DNA of 64,000 bases from Unio delphinus (GCA_029339505.1 JAQISU010000134.1:894501-958500), one strand, 5' to 3'. Counted from the stretch's first letter, positions 1 through 13,219 are shown. Made by a program: numbers and translations. Notes: generated from the sequence alone by a model not told the origin.

Positions 1-3000
1 CGTTTATAATAATAATGACTGTCGTTTTCCTCGTTTAGAATCATAACGACTGTCATTTTCCTCGTTTAGAATTATAACGACTGTGCCATATTACTCGTTT
101 ATAATTATAATGACTCATTTTCCTCGTTTAGAATTATACCGACTGTCATTTTCCTCGTTTAGAATTATAACGACTGTCAGTTTCCTCGTTTAGAATTATA
201 ACGACTGTCATTTTCCTCGTTTAGAATTATACCGACTGTCATTTTCCTCGTTTAGAATTATAACGACTGTCATTTTCCTCGTTTAGAATTATAACGACTG
301 TCATTTTCCTCGTTTAGAATAAATAACGACTGTCATTTTCCTCGTTTAGAATTATAACGACTGTCATTTTCCTCATTCAGAATTATAACGACTGTGCCAT
401 ATTCCTCGTTTATAATAATAATGACTGTCGTTTTCCTCGTTTAGAATAATTAACGACTGTCATTTTCCTCGTTTAGAATTATAACGACTGTGCCATATTA
501 CTCGTTTAGAATTATAACGACTGTCATTTTCCTCGTTTAGAATTATAACGACTGTCATTTTCCTCGTTTAGAATTATAACGACTGTGCCATATTCCTCGT
601 TTAGAATTATAACAACTGTCATTTTCCTCGTTTAGAATTATAACGACTGTCATTTTCCTCGTTTAGAATTATAACGACTGTGCCATATTCCTCGTTTAGA
701 ATTATAACAACTGTCATTTTCCTCGTTTAGAATTATAACGACTGTCATTTTCCTCATTCAGAATTATAACGACTGTGCCATATTCCTCGTGTATAATAAT
801 AATGACTGTCGTTTTCCTCGTTTAGAATTATAACGACTGTCATTTTCCTCGTTTAGAATTATGACGACTGTGCCATATTCCTCGTTTAGAATTATAACAA
901 CTGTCATTTTCCTCGTTTAGAATTATAACGACTGTCATTTTCCTCGTTTAGAATTATGACGACTGTGCCATATTCCTCGTTTAGAATTATAACAACTGTC
1001 ATTTTCCTCGTTTAGAATTATAACGACTGTCATTTTCCTCGTTTAGAATTATAACGACTGTGCCATATTCTCGTTTAGAATTATAACAACTGTCATTTTC
1101 CTCGTTTAGAATTATAACGACTGTCATTTTCCTCATTCAGAATTATAACGACTGTGCCATATTCCTCGTTTATAATAATAATGACTGTCGTTTTCCTCGT
1201 TTAGAATAATAACGACTGTCATTTTCCTCGTTTAGAATAATAACGACTGTGCCATATTACTCGTTTATAATAATAATGACTGTTGTTTTCCTCGTTTAGA
1301 ATCATAACGACTGTCATTTTCCTCGTTTAGAATTATAACGACTGTGCCATATTACTCGTTTATAATTATAATGACTCATTTTCCTCGTTTAGAATTATAC
1401 CGACTGTCATTTTCCTCGTTTAGAATTATAACGACTGTCAGTTTCCTCGTTTAGAATTATAACGACTGTCATTTTCCTCGTTTAGAATTATACCGACTGT
1501 CATTTTCCTCGTTTAGAATTATACCGACTGTCATTTTCCTCGTTTAGAATTATAACGACTGTCATTTTCCTCGTTTAGAATAAATAACGACTGTCATTTT
1601 CCTCGTTTAGAATTATAACGACTGTCATTTTCCTCATTCAGAATTATAACGACTGTGCCATATTCCTCGTTTAGAATTATAACAACTGTCATTTTCCTCG
1701 TTTAGAATTATAACGACTGTCATTTTCCTCATTCAGAATTATAACGACTGTGCCATATTCCTCGTTTATAATAATAATGACTGTCGTTTTCCTCGTTTAG
1801 AATAATTAACGACTGTCATTTTCCTCGTTTAGAATTATAACGACTGTGCCATATTACTCGTTTAGAATTATAACGACTGTCATTTTCCTCGTTTAGAATT
1901 ATAACGACTGTCATTTTCCTCGTTTAGAATTATAACGACTGTGCCATATTCCTCGTTTAGAATTATAACAACTGTCATTTTCCTCGTTTAGAATTATAAC
2001 GACTGTCATTTTCCTCGTTTAGAATTATAACGACTGTGCCATATTCCTCGTTTAGAATTATAACAACTGTCATTTTCCTCGTTTAGAATTATAACGACTG
2101 TCATTTTCCTCATTCAGAATTATAACGACTGTGCCATATTCCTCGTGTATAATAATAATGACTGTCGTTTTCCTCGTTTAGAATTATAACGACTGTCATT
2201 TTCCTCGTTTAGAATTATGACGACTGTGCCATATTCCTCGTTTAGAATTATAACAACTGTCATTTTCCTCGTTTAGAATTATAACGACTGTCATTTTCCT
2301 CGTTTAGAATTATGACGACTGTGCCATATTCCTCGTTTAGAATTATAACAACTGTCATTTTCCTCGTTTAGAATTATAACGACTGTCATTTTCCTCGTTT
2401 AGAATTATAACGACTGTGCCATATTCTCGTTTAGAATTATAACAACTGTCATTTTCCTCGTTTAGAATTATAACGACTGTCATTTTCCTCATTCAGAATT
2501 ATAACGACTGTGCCATATTCCTCGTTTATAATAATAATGACTGTCGTTTTCCTCGTTTAGAATAATAACGACTGTCATTTTCCTCGTTTAGAATAATAAC
2601 GACTGTGCCATATTACTCGTTTATAATAATAATGACTGTTGTTTTCCTCGTTTAGAATCATAACGACTGTCATTTTCCTCGTTTAGAATTATAACGACTG
2701 TGCCATATTACTCGTTTATAATTATAATGACTCATTTTCCTCGTTTAGAATTATACCGACTGTCATTTTCCTCGTTTAGAATTATAACGACTGTCAGTTT
2801 CCTCGTTTAGAATTATAACGACTGTCATTTTCCTCGTTTAGAATTATACCGACTGTCATTTTCCTCGTTTAGAATTATACCGACTGTCATTTTCCTCGTT
2901 TAGAATTATAACGACTGTCATTTTCCTCGTTTAGAATAAATAACGACTGTCATTTTCCTCGTTTAGAATTATAACGACTGTCATTTTCCTCATTCAGAAT

Positions 3001-4930
3001 TATAACGACTGTGCCATATTCCTCGTTTATAATAATAATGACTGTCGTTTTCCTCGTTTAGAATAATTAACGACTGTCATTTTCCTCGTTTAGAATTATA
3101 ACGACTGTGCCATATTACTCGTTTAGAATTATAACGACTGTCATTTTCCTCGTTTAGAATTATAACGACTGTCATTTTCCTCGTTTAGAATTATAACGAC
3201 TGTGCCATATTCCTCGTTTAGAATTATAACAACTGTCATTTTCCTCGTTTAGAATTATAACGACTGTCATTTTCCTCGTTTAGAATTATAACGACTGTGC
3301 CATATTCCTCGTTTAGAATTATAACAACTGTCATTTTCCTCGTTTAGAATTATAACGACTGTCATTTTCCTCATTCAGAATTATAACGACTGTGCCATAT
3401 TCCTCGTGTATAATAATAATGACTGTCGTTTTCCTCGTTTAGAATTATAACGACTGTCATTTTCCTCGTTTAGAATTATGACGACTGTGCCATATTCCTC
3501 GTTTAGAATTATAACAACTGTCATTTTCCTCGTTTAGAATTATAACGACTGTCATTTTCCTCGTTTAGAATTATGACGACTGTGCCATATTCCTCGTTTA
3601 GAATTATAACAACTGTCATTTTCCTCGTTTAGAATTATAACGACTGTCATTTTCCTCGTTTAGAATTATAACGACTGTGCCATATTCTCGTTTAGAATTA
3701 TAACAACTGTCATTTTCCTCGTTTAGAATTATAACGACTGTCATTTTCCTCATTCAGAATTATAACGACTGTGCCATATTCCTCGTGTATAATAATAATG
3801 ACTGTCATTTTCCTCGTTTAGAACTATAACGACTGTCATTTTCCTCATTCAGAATTATAACGACTGTGCCATATTCCTCGTTTATAATAATAATGACTGT
3901 CGTTTTCCTCGTTTAGAATAATTAACGACTGTCATTTTCCTCGTTTAGAATTATAACGACTGTGCCATATTCCTCGTTTAGAATTATAACAACTGTCATT
4001 TTCCTCGTTTAGAATTATAACGACTGTCATTTTCCTCGTTTAGAATTATAACGACTGTCATTTTCCTCGTTTAGAATTATAACGACTATGACAGTCGATA
4101 ACAGGAAAATGACTTTCCTCGTTTAGAATTATAACGACTGTCATTTTCCTCGTTTAGAATTATAACGACTATGACAGTCGATAACAGGAAAATGACTTTC
4201 CTCGTTTAGAATAATTAACGACTGTCATTTTCCTCGTTTAGAATTATAACGACTGTGCCATATTCCTCGTTTAGAATTATAACAACTGTCATTTTCCTCG
4301 TTTAGAATTATAACGACTGTCATTTTCCTCGTTTAGAATTATAACGACTGTCATTTTCCTCGTTTAGAATTATAACAACTGTCATTTTCCTCGTTTAGAA
4401 TTATAACAACTGTCATTTTCCTCGTTTAGAATTATAACGACTGTCATTTTCCTCGTTTAGAATGATAACGACTATGACAGTCGATAACAGGAAAATGACT
4501 TTCCTCGTTTAGAATTATAACGACTGTCATTTTCCTCGTTTAAAATTATAACGACTATGACAGTCGATAACAGGAAAATGACTTTCCTCGTTTAGAATAA
4601 TTAACGACTGTCATTTTCCTCGTTTAGAATTATAACGACTGTGCCATATTCCTCGTTTAGAATTATAACAACTGTCATTTTCCTCGTTTAGAATTATAAC
4701 GACTGTCATTTTCCTCGTTTAGAATTATAACGACTGTCATTTTCCTCGTTTAGAATTATAACAACTGTCATTTTCCTCGTTTAGAATTATAACAACTGTC
4801 ATTTTCCTCGTTTAGAATTATAACGACTGTCATTTTCCTCGTTTAGAATTATAACGACTATGACAGTCGATAACAGGAAAATGACTTTCCTCGTTTAGAA
4901 TTATAACGACTGTCATTTTGCTCATTTAGA
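1..4930. repeat. 31-bp satellite array with higher-order structure
   Basis: About 158 head-to-tail monomers of about 31 bp; the common form begins TTTTCCTCGTTTAGAATTAT and ends CGACTGTCA. A variant ending in GTGCCATATTCC recurs every few monomers. Landmark variants recur with a period of about 1262 or 1356 bp (positions 1, 1262, 2618), the 94-bp difference being three monomers. The last kilobase has a different period of about 386 bp. The array is cut by the window start, so its true length is unknown. Confidence 0.95.
4088..4895. repeat. Inverted insert variant inside the satellite
   Basis: ATGACAGTCGATAACAGGAA starts at 4088, 4171, 4474, 4557 and 4860. It is close to the reverse complement of the monomer end, so it forms a short inverted repeat with its neighbours. 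Spacings alternate 83 and 303 bp, giving a 386-bp unit. Confidence 0.8.
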
Positions 4931-6218
4931 AAAGCCTTTTAAGTATCAGTTCCTAATTTCTGGAGCCATTCAGAGGTAGAAATTGGGAGTCTATATGCAG
5001 AACACAGAAGTAATTGTATGGATTGAGGAAGTTATATTCCAATACGTATCGTTTTGATGAAAAAGACACATTTTAAAAGTTGCGTCAGCATCAGTTTAGA
5101 ATTATGGCCTCCAGAGTGGTAGCTAGGTTGGAAAATCATGTGCAAGATCACATGCCTGGATCTCGCTCATTATTGAACTTACTGAAGATTTTGAAGATAC
5201 AAACAAACAAGTTTGAAATCAATTCAGCAATGTGAACTCCAGAATAGTGTGTTTGTGCGTGTGTGTGTAGTGCACTTCAAATAGCAAAAGAGAACAAAAT
5301 CCTGTTAAACTGACTTGTGTGTTTATTGAGATCTCACACAATTTACCCAAACAAGCGATGTTTACCTGCAGAGCATGAGGTCAACCTTTGTCTAATTACT
5401 CTAATAATGCCCTCGTACTCACATGGCGCTCTACAGTTTCGTATGGTGCTTTAAAGAAAAAGAATTTTCCCCGGTTTCCTCACTGGTTGAACTGGTTATT
5501 TAAAAAAACAACAACTTTGTGTATTGTTAAAAGAACCTTTAATTGACTAATGGGTGAAACATGGGTTATATAGTATACAGATTGGCCTTATTCCAGATGT
5601 GCACCTTTCAAATAACTGCTAGCTCCACTTGTCATTTTCACATCCTGAACTTCAGCGGTAAATTGCACATGTTAGGATTAAATTTTTAGTAAAATTAATA
5701 ACATTGATATTTTCTTTAAATTGTATTAGAGTAATGTTTTATTCACTTATATTAAGTAAGTTCTAAAAGTGTGTTAAGATTAATTTCATTTATTTCCAAA
5801 GCACAACTATATATTAATTGAAGGAAAATAGTTGATATACGAAGCATAAGTTGGCAACGCAAATCATTAGCTATACGAATATACAGTATTGTGTGAAAAT
5901 AGGTTATAAAGCAAAAATCAGTCAGCTCTTAAGTTTATCAGTGAGACATATATTTTGTAAAACCAGGCATTGGCAGAAATCTTACTGAAGTTAGTCAACC
6001 CCTAAAGTCTTATCGGTAAAACACAGAACAAACTTCCGTACTGACGTAAATACAGAATGGTTCATGTCTAAATGTTGGACAGTATCTAATGTTTGACGGA
6101 CATTGCTGCTGGCTTAATATATTAAACATGTTGCTGATTTAGAATATTTAGGGATTATCATGTTCGGACGTAACTAATGCCAAACGAACTACAAATCTGA
6201 GTTGTACCTTATGTCAGA
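4931..6218. other. Non-coding, nothing recognised
   Basis: AT-rich single-copy-looking sequence after the satellite. It has a short TG run near 5260. No ORF, RNA gene or mobile element that I can support. Confidence 0.5.
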
Positions 6219-6226
6219 TGACGTCA
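6219..6226. promoter_or_regulatory. CRE palindrome TGACGTCA
   Basis: Perfect 8-bp cAMP-response element, 133 bp upstream of the candidate initiator at 6352. Its position relative to the TATA box fits a regulated promoter. Confidence 0.45.
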
Positions 6227-6320
6227 AATTAAGCTGGTTTGGACCAGGAAAAACTGACTTTTACTTGATGAGAGAATAAACATCTATTTCCAAGGGTACG
6301 TTAACCTGACACAGGATGCA

Positions 6321-6356
6321 TATAAAAGACCACGCATTTAAGGGTCAGGTCAGTTC
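6321..6356 (+). promoter_or_regulatory. TATA box plus initiator
   Basis: TATAAAAG at 6321-6328 and TCAGTTC at 6350-6356 (matches TCAKTY). The distance from the TATA start to the initiator A at 6352 is 31 nt, the canonical spacing. Confidence 0.5.
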
Positions 6357-7002
6357 CGTACCGACAAAGGAAATAGATGTTTTGTCTTCTTATTACAGGT
6401 AAAATAATTATATATTCGTAACTTCTTTAGAAATAAGTATTTTTAATGATTGAGATTTTAATAGTAAAACTGTTTTGTGTGCAACATTGCTACTGAATTC
6501 TTTTATTTATAATGTATTGTAACGGAATGTTTAAATGTTCTAAATAATTTATATTTAATTATATTTATGTACTTTTTATTGTAAGGTTAAGATTGCTACC
6601 AACTTCATGTTAGATTTAATATTGAAATAAAGTATTCTTTAAGTAAGAAAGAATATTATCTAGCAATATATTCTAAATCAATATTCTATTTTAAAATAAG
6701 TAAAATACATTTCTTTAAATTAATTGTTACATTAACTATAGTAATTACATCTTACACTTTTGGCTACCTTGAAATTGATTGAGAATTAACTATTTGTATA
6801 ATATTCTAAAAAGTAGAAGTTATACGAATAAATGAAGTTGGAAAGCTGGAAAAAGGAAAATATAATATGTACTGCATGAACTTTTATTATAAAGTTTTTA
6901 GATGTGTTTCTAGAATGTAGTCAATATATTTGTGTTGTTTAATTAAATAAAAGTCAGTTCCATACCGACAAAGGAAATAGATGTTTTGTCTTCTTATTAC
7001 AG
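6351..7002. repeat. Pair of 48-bp direct repeats about 0.6 kb apart
   Basis: Bases 6351-6398 and 6955-7002 differ at one position (G/A at the eighth base). Copy 1 is followed by GT and copy 2 ends in TTACAG, so the 604 bp between the repeat ends has GT...AG borders. Confidence 0.8.
6352..6398 (+). other. Candidate first exon (non-coding, 47 nt)
   Basis: Runs from the initiator to CAG followed by donor GTAAAA at 6399. It has no ORF of its own. It may belong to an unseen transcript or be a distant leader for carbonic anhydrase, joined to the acceptor-like site ending at 13835. Inference only. Confidence 0.35.
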
Positions 7003-7009
7003 ATATACA

Positions 7010-8490
7010 GATGTAGCTGATTTAACATCATGGCGGCACTTGTTTAAGAGAGCTTTCTCTCTTTCTCTCTCTCTCTCTCAAAGATGTAGCCGTACAACAA
7101 CCTTTATTACAATAACAACATCTTCTTACATAACACACACAAAAAAAGAGCCGATGACTTTTTTAAATTATACATTTGATGTATTTGGCAATTCTCTCAT
7201 TGCACTCTCAGAAGCTGATACTGTCTAGTTTGGCAAATTTCATTTTCCCAATTCAAATAGATGCTAAAGATATAGTACTTTAGACTAATTCAGGCTCGTT
7301 TGTTAAGCACAAGAGATCAATCATTTTAGCTACAAGTGTGCTTAGATCATTTTTAAAAAAAAATGTCAGCCACGTTACATCAAAGAGGCATACAGGTAAG
7401 TCAACATTCTCTCCACGGTGCATGTTTTAAATGAAATGCAAACAACTTCACCTTACATCACCCTCAAAAGCACATAATAACTGGTGAGCGCCTACTTGTG
7501 TTTATGTTTATCAGCATCTGAATCGTATAGCGACAGTTTCTGTTTACAGTTGTGTTGTTTAGGGATGCCGCTAATACGTTTATCGAGTAACCATTGTTTC
7601 ATTACATTACTGCAAGCGTGAGCAATGGGCAGCTGAACTGTGTTTTTTTTTCTTCTTTAAATTAAACTTTAACTTTAAACAGTTTGCATAATGCAATATC
7701 AAGGTTTCGCCGAAATAAGTTTTAGTCGAGCTTTGCAGTTTTTCTTCTTCTTTCTTTATTAGCTCAACTTCGGCCCGAACTTTTCGCCTATGCAACTGAC
7801 AATTCTAAATAACTGACACTCTCAGGAACATATATATCTTTTCATTTATCTCATAACAAGCGTACAAAAAATACAATCCTATGCTTTATCTTTTTCTATC
7901 CTTACTGCTCTCCCCTCTTAATGTCGACAGGATGACGGACCAATGGCAAAATGCTGGTGTAAAAGCAAAGACTTCCTTGTGCATTACATATGAACTCCAA
8001 GATAAATCCGACGGAAACCAGAATGTGGACCAAAAAATTAACAGATGGAATTCCATCCAACTCTCACCCGACGACTCAGATGTGCCGCGATGCTATGTCC
8101 GCATATAAGGAGATACACCTCACTCAGTTGCTTACAACAAAATGAAACAAAAGAAAACACAAAAACTAGCCTCTAACACAGTTCCACAAAAGATGTTTTC
8201 AATCACTTCAACATACAGCGGACTTTCAATCCTATTTTAAAAACCATATATGATAACAGGAACTAAGATTGCAATAATGGAATAGGGAAAGGTCAATCCG
8301 CAAATCCACCTGATTCAATAATTATAAAAACATGAATCAGAATGCAGGATTACTTATATCGAAGCTTTGTTGTAGATACACACAACCGAACTTGCAATTA
8401 CTACCTCAAAATAAAATTAAACTAGATGCTTTCAAACACAAACGCGCACTGCAGACTTTCAATTCTATACATCATCCAAACCAACTAGTC
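7010..8490. other. Non-coding, nothing recognised
   Basis: Contains a short CT run at about 7057-7080. A short ORF at 7881-8108 begins with a hydrophobic stretch, but it has no family resemblance and no supporting start context. Confidence 0.4.
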
Positions 8491-8499
8491 ACATAGAAT

Positions 8500-8960
8500 C
8501 AAGCGAACAGAGCACGTCGTGATGGAACTCGGCACTGCAACATGTAGCGTGGCGCCAAGATGGCTGCCCGATATTGCAGTGAGACCTGCACCAGCCCTAA
8601 GGGACATTAAGGCCCCTGGGGGGTGGGGGGTGGGTGGGAAACAAGCTTCTAACTGGAGTTTGAGAGCTGGAACAAAAAGATTAACTTTATTAATAACCTG
8701 GGATAACAACACTGAGGGAGTGGACTCGAACAATGGAAACTTAGGTGATTATGGACTCGTTGCAAAAAACAGGAGTCGACGACTTAGGGAGAGGAGGAAA
8801 GCTGCTCTAACTAGAGTAGCACCAGTGTTGCCAGATACTTTTTTCAATTCCCGCCCGTGTACCTTTAAAAAGCAGCCCAAAAACCGCCCAATTTATATAT
8901 TAAAATCTGAAGAGCAAATAAGAACCAAATGCCATAAATTTAACAATATTATAACAGTGA
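8500..8960. other. GC-richer patch with a 149-codon ORF, unassigned
   Basis: This patch is richer in G+C than its surroundings and contains CCAAGATGGCTGCC at about 8553, a YY1-like promoter motif. An ORF at 8519-8968 (+) has no family signature and overlaps another open frame on the minus strand, so I do not call it a gene. It could be a promoter region or an old repeat. Confidence 0.25.
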
Positions 8961-9294
8961 TCAAGTGATACAAATGCCTCCGCCCTACAGGCTTCAGTTA
9001 CCAGCATAGATATACTAGTGATATGCTAGCTTAATTAGAAATTAGAAGCGCGCTTCGTTCTTCATGCTCCGGAATTTTTATTAAAAAAATAACTATGCGA
9101 GATACATCTATGGAGATACATCCATAATAATGGATTCATTAAGATTTTTAGATATTATCGTCACTAGCGCCAATTTGAAATTGAATGCGGAGAATGTAAA
9201 AGTAATTTAATGCAGTCCAAATTACGGCGACGCAAATCAAAAACCAGCCCGAAAAACTGCAACCCTCAATCAAACAAAAATTTCACGCTAATGT

Positions 9295-9445
9295 AGTTAA
9301 GTGAGAAAGCTTGCCAGTAGCTTCTCGTGGGTCGGTGGTTCTTTCCGGTGTTTTTCCGGTTTCTTCCTCCACCACTAATACTGGCCGCCATGTATAGCCT
9401 ATATATTGTGCTGAAAAATGGCGTTAAACCATAAAAAACAAAACA
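9295..9445 (+). mobile_element. SINE-like repeat B, 3' part
   Basis: Shares GCTTGCCAGTAGCTTCTC, a CT/G-rich centre, TAATACTGGCCGCCATGTAT and TGTGCTGAAAAATGGCGTTA with copies at 10,945, 25,715 (minus), 38,470 (minus) and 47,055. Ends in an A-rich tail. Confidence 0.65.
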
Positions 9446-10228
9446 ATATTGGTTTATAAATGTCAATTAGATTAAATGGACTAAAATTGTATTCAATGTA
9501 CGGGCTGGCGTTTTCGAACACTGTGCGATGGCGATTTCCTTGTCGGTTTTTTCTCCTCTTTTGCCACCACAGGACACACTGTACATGGGCGGAGATGTGA
9601 AACAATTTTCACCCGCTATAATTCAGGTGATCCAATGTGACGTCATAATCGTTGACCAATCACGACTAGCGTCACATTTTGCATTAGTTGTCGCCCAGCA
9701 GTTGATATCGACATTTTAAAAAATAACGCGAGTGTGTGCAGGGTATTAATCCCACTCGTGTAAGTAGCCTCCCATTCAGGTCGCTAAGGCTGACTTTGGC
9801 CCGTGACCTGACGGCCTAACGGAATACATTTATCGCACATTAATGCGTGGGGATGTGGCACCATTCTGTCCCCACGATCAATTAAATAGCCCGATTTTGG
9901 GTACTAATCAGACGCACGTGCCCGTATGGGCGAAAGCGATATTAATTTAATTTTTTCGTCCTCCAAACCAACTTCCTATAATCAAAGTATGTTTTCAATC
10001 CCATCCGCGCACAACTAAATTGAATCAACGGTCTCAAAATAACTAAATGGAATGTTAAGGAAATGTACATCGCGGCAAATAGACTAAAGTACATTACGGC
10101 AAACAGACTAAAACCCCAAGCATATAATGGCATGCGCGCTCACATAAACAACAGTACATACACTAAGACACATTATTACATTTTTTTCCAAATGTATCCA
10201 TATATTCAGCCTAACTTTCATCACATAT
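9446..10228. other. Non-coding; CpG-containing patch at 9720-9930
   Basis: The patch at 9720-9930 has many CpGs and a GGTC...GACC pairing, unlike the AT-rich surroundings. I do not recognise it. No gene seen. Confidence 0.3.
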
Positions 10229-10324
10229 TCCTGACCTCTTATGTGGCCTAGTGTCTTGATTCCTGACCTCTTATGTGGCCTAGTGTCTTGATTCCTGACC
10301 TCTTATGTGGCCTAGTGTCTTGAT
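10229..10324. repeat. Minisatellite, 32 bp x 3
   Basis: Three near-identical units containing GACCTCTTATGTGGCCTAGT. Confidence 0.9.
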
Positions 10325-10944
10325 TCAGCCTCGGATGTGGGAAGTCATTAAACAATTTTTATTAATAAAAAAAAAATTAAAAAAATATAACCAAGGGAGG
10401 ACACGGAAAAAAAAAACTTGTTTCTATAAAAAAAATAATTCAAACACAGGTTGTCACTTATAAGTTCTAACCTGCAAGAAGCAAAGGACGGTCAAATTTT
10501 AATCAAGGACTTAAAAGCCAACACGATCACATTTGATCTTTTTATTACCTATAATTCCTCTAAAACAAAACCAACAAAATCTGCATTTACCCTACACTAT
10601 ACAGATTACAACAATAAAGAAAACAATTAAAAACTTGTGTATAAACGCTAGACTCGATCACGATAGGCAACCGCGCATCATTTCACATATTGCAACTGAA
10701 CAGTTTCGGTACTGACCAGACTTGACTGGCTGGTTTGTGGCACACGGCATTTTAATATCATACGTACGCTAATGCCATGTAAGCAATAATTACAGCAACC
10801 TAAGAATGACGTTCCCCATTAATGGATCACATACTTCACTTTAAATACAAACTCTACAGCCTCTGACAAATGTTACGAACTAAATCGACGATCGTCGTCG
10901 TAACTTCGTAAGGGTGAGGGGCGTATATGAGGGTGAGGAATCCC
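10325..10944. other. Non-coding, nothing recognised
   Basis: A-rich sequence with several poly-A runs; no supported feature. Confidence 0.4.
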
Positions 10945-11155
10945 GTGTGGACCAAAACGTTCACCGTTACAGATCACTGCCATCTTACCTCTGAGTGGAG
11001 TCTCGGGTTCGGCCAATGGAGTATGTGAGAAAGATTGCCAGTAGCTTCTCAGAGGTTTCCGGGGGTTTCCCGGGTTCTCCATCCATTGTTTATACCTACC
11101 GCCATGTATATCCTCTCTTGTGCTGAAAAATGACGTTAATCCCTACAACAACAAA
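10945..11155 (+). mobile_element. SINE-like repeat B
   Basis: Starts near GTTACAGATCACTGCCATC (B-box area TCTCGGGTTCGGCC is degenerate), continues with GATTGCCAGTAGCTTCTC and ends GTGCTGAAAAATGACGTTAA with an ACAACAA tail. Aligns by eye with the fuller copy at 47,055. Confidence 0.65.
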
Positions 11156-11484
11156 TAAATATTAATAATTTACTAGTTTTTCAACATTTTGAAAATAAAT
11201 TGCCGCATTTCATCAGCGCATTAAACTTTTTCAGGCAAATTTGATTTCTTTTTACAAGCCCTATGGGCACCTCATTTAGAACACTGGACGAGTACGATTG
11301 GAAAAGTAGATGGGCTCCTGGCGTCTGGCAATATGGTATTGTGAGCATTGTAACGTAACTGGCACGTTTTCTCACATAACCCTATTTACCGAGCCATATA
11401 CTGTAACCCACTTGGACAGTGGTGACATGGCAATGCTAGGTAAAGGCTGGCGTTTTAGACCACTCGGTTACCCGGTGCCCTCAA

Positions 11485-12023
<539 letters not shown>

Positions 12024-12109
12024 GGTAAAAGAAAACTATGAGACAGAAAGACTGCCTCGGCACGATATTAGTACTCATTCAGGAGAAATATTATAATCAT
12101 CAGTTGTTG

Positions 12110-12430
12110 TCTAAGAGACATGTATATAGACACAAATCAGCTGTCAAAGTATAATGTACATGTATACAGACATTAATCAGTTGTCCACATAACATACAGA
12201 CTTTAAACAGTCATCTTGGTAACATGTATATAGATATTAATCAGTTGTCCAAATAACATGTATAATGACATTAATCAGTGGTCCAGGTAACATGTACATG
12301 TATATAGATATTAATCAGTTGTCATAATAACATGTATATAGACATTAATTAATCAGTTGTCCAAGTAACACACATGCAGACATTAACCAGTTGTCCACGC
12401 AAAGTAGAATTTATCCAGACATTTATCAAT
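12110..12430. repeat. Diverged minisatellite, about 40 bp
   Basis: About eight irregular units with CATGTATATAGACATTAATC and AGTTGTCC; strong divergence between units. Confidence 0.75.
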
Positions 12431-12860
12431 CAGTTCTGCAAGTATCATATATTATTCCTATTATTTGCCTAGCTATTCTAAAAAGAACATAGATAATATG
12501 TACAAGAAGGGATCCATCTTTTGCATATGTCAGTTATATTTGGCAAATTATCAAACAAATATTGGTTGAAACCTATATATAAAAGGACAGTCAATTGTAT
12601 TCCTTCTTGTATGTTACAGCAGCGATATCATTTCAATTTTTATCGGGGGGGGGGGGGAGGGGACAAAACTCGATTGGGGGGGGGGGGGCAACGTGCAACA
12701 TGTTACAGCACGTGCAATTCAGGGGAGGCCCTGTCCACCCCACCCCCATTACGTCTCTGGGTTAAAGTTGCATAATAAATTAGGATCCAAGATTCTTACA
12801 TGCTGCCCCTTGATATGAAGGTGTTGTTTGCATGCAAGTTACACATGCATCACAAATTAG

Positions 12861-13167
12861 GACCGCTCCGGTGGCCGGGTGGTTAGAACGTCGACCGCGG
12901 AAGCGAGAGTTCCAGGGTTTGATCCCCGGCCGAGTCATTCCAAAGATTTATAAAAATGGTACTAATATCTACCTCGCTTGGCGCTCAGCATTTAGAATTT
13001 AGTGTTAGGACTGATCGGCTTGGTCTCAGGATAATGTGATTCGGTGGGACATCATGCTACATGTCTGATGCATGATGTCTCAGTGCTAGACATCACTATA
13101 AACTGCCTCACTGCAAACATCATAGAGATATGACTGAAAAATTGTTAAGCTACGTTAACAATCCTAA
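12861..13167 (+). mobile_element. tRNA-derived SINE A, copy 1
   Basis: tRNA-like head with A box (TGGCCGGGTGGTTAGA) and B box (GGGTTTGATCCCC), then a body with GGGACATCATGCTACATGTC and CTAGACATCACTATAAACTG, ending AATCCTAATC followed directly by a 50-bp CA run (13,168-13,218), which may have grown from the SINE tail. About 307 bp. Confidence 0.85.

Positions 13168-13218
<51 letters not shown>
13168..13218. repeat. (CA)n microsatellite
   Basis: About 25 CA units abutting the 3' end of a SINE. Confidence 0.95.

Positions 13219-13219
<1 letters not shown>

Noticed and set aside
1..4930. CRISPR-like array
   Set aside because: Monomers are contiguous with no unique spacers, and the context is eukaryotic; it is a satellite.
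6351..7002. LTR pair of a retrotransposon
   Set aside because: 48 bp is too short for LTRs, the interior has no gag/pol, and there are no TG...CA ends.
7881..8108. 75-codon ORF with a hydrophobic start, a possible small secreted peptide
   Set aside because: No cleavage-type pattern or Cys framework, and length is within chance; kept only as a note in the region entry.
8519..8968. 149-codon ORF on the plus strand
   Set aside because: No family motif, overlaps an equally open minus frame, sits in a GC-richer patch where stops are rarer, and lacks splice or start support.
12861..12935. tRNA gene
   Set aside because: A and B boxes are present but the cloverleaf is incomplete and the same head recurs in four SINE copies.
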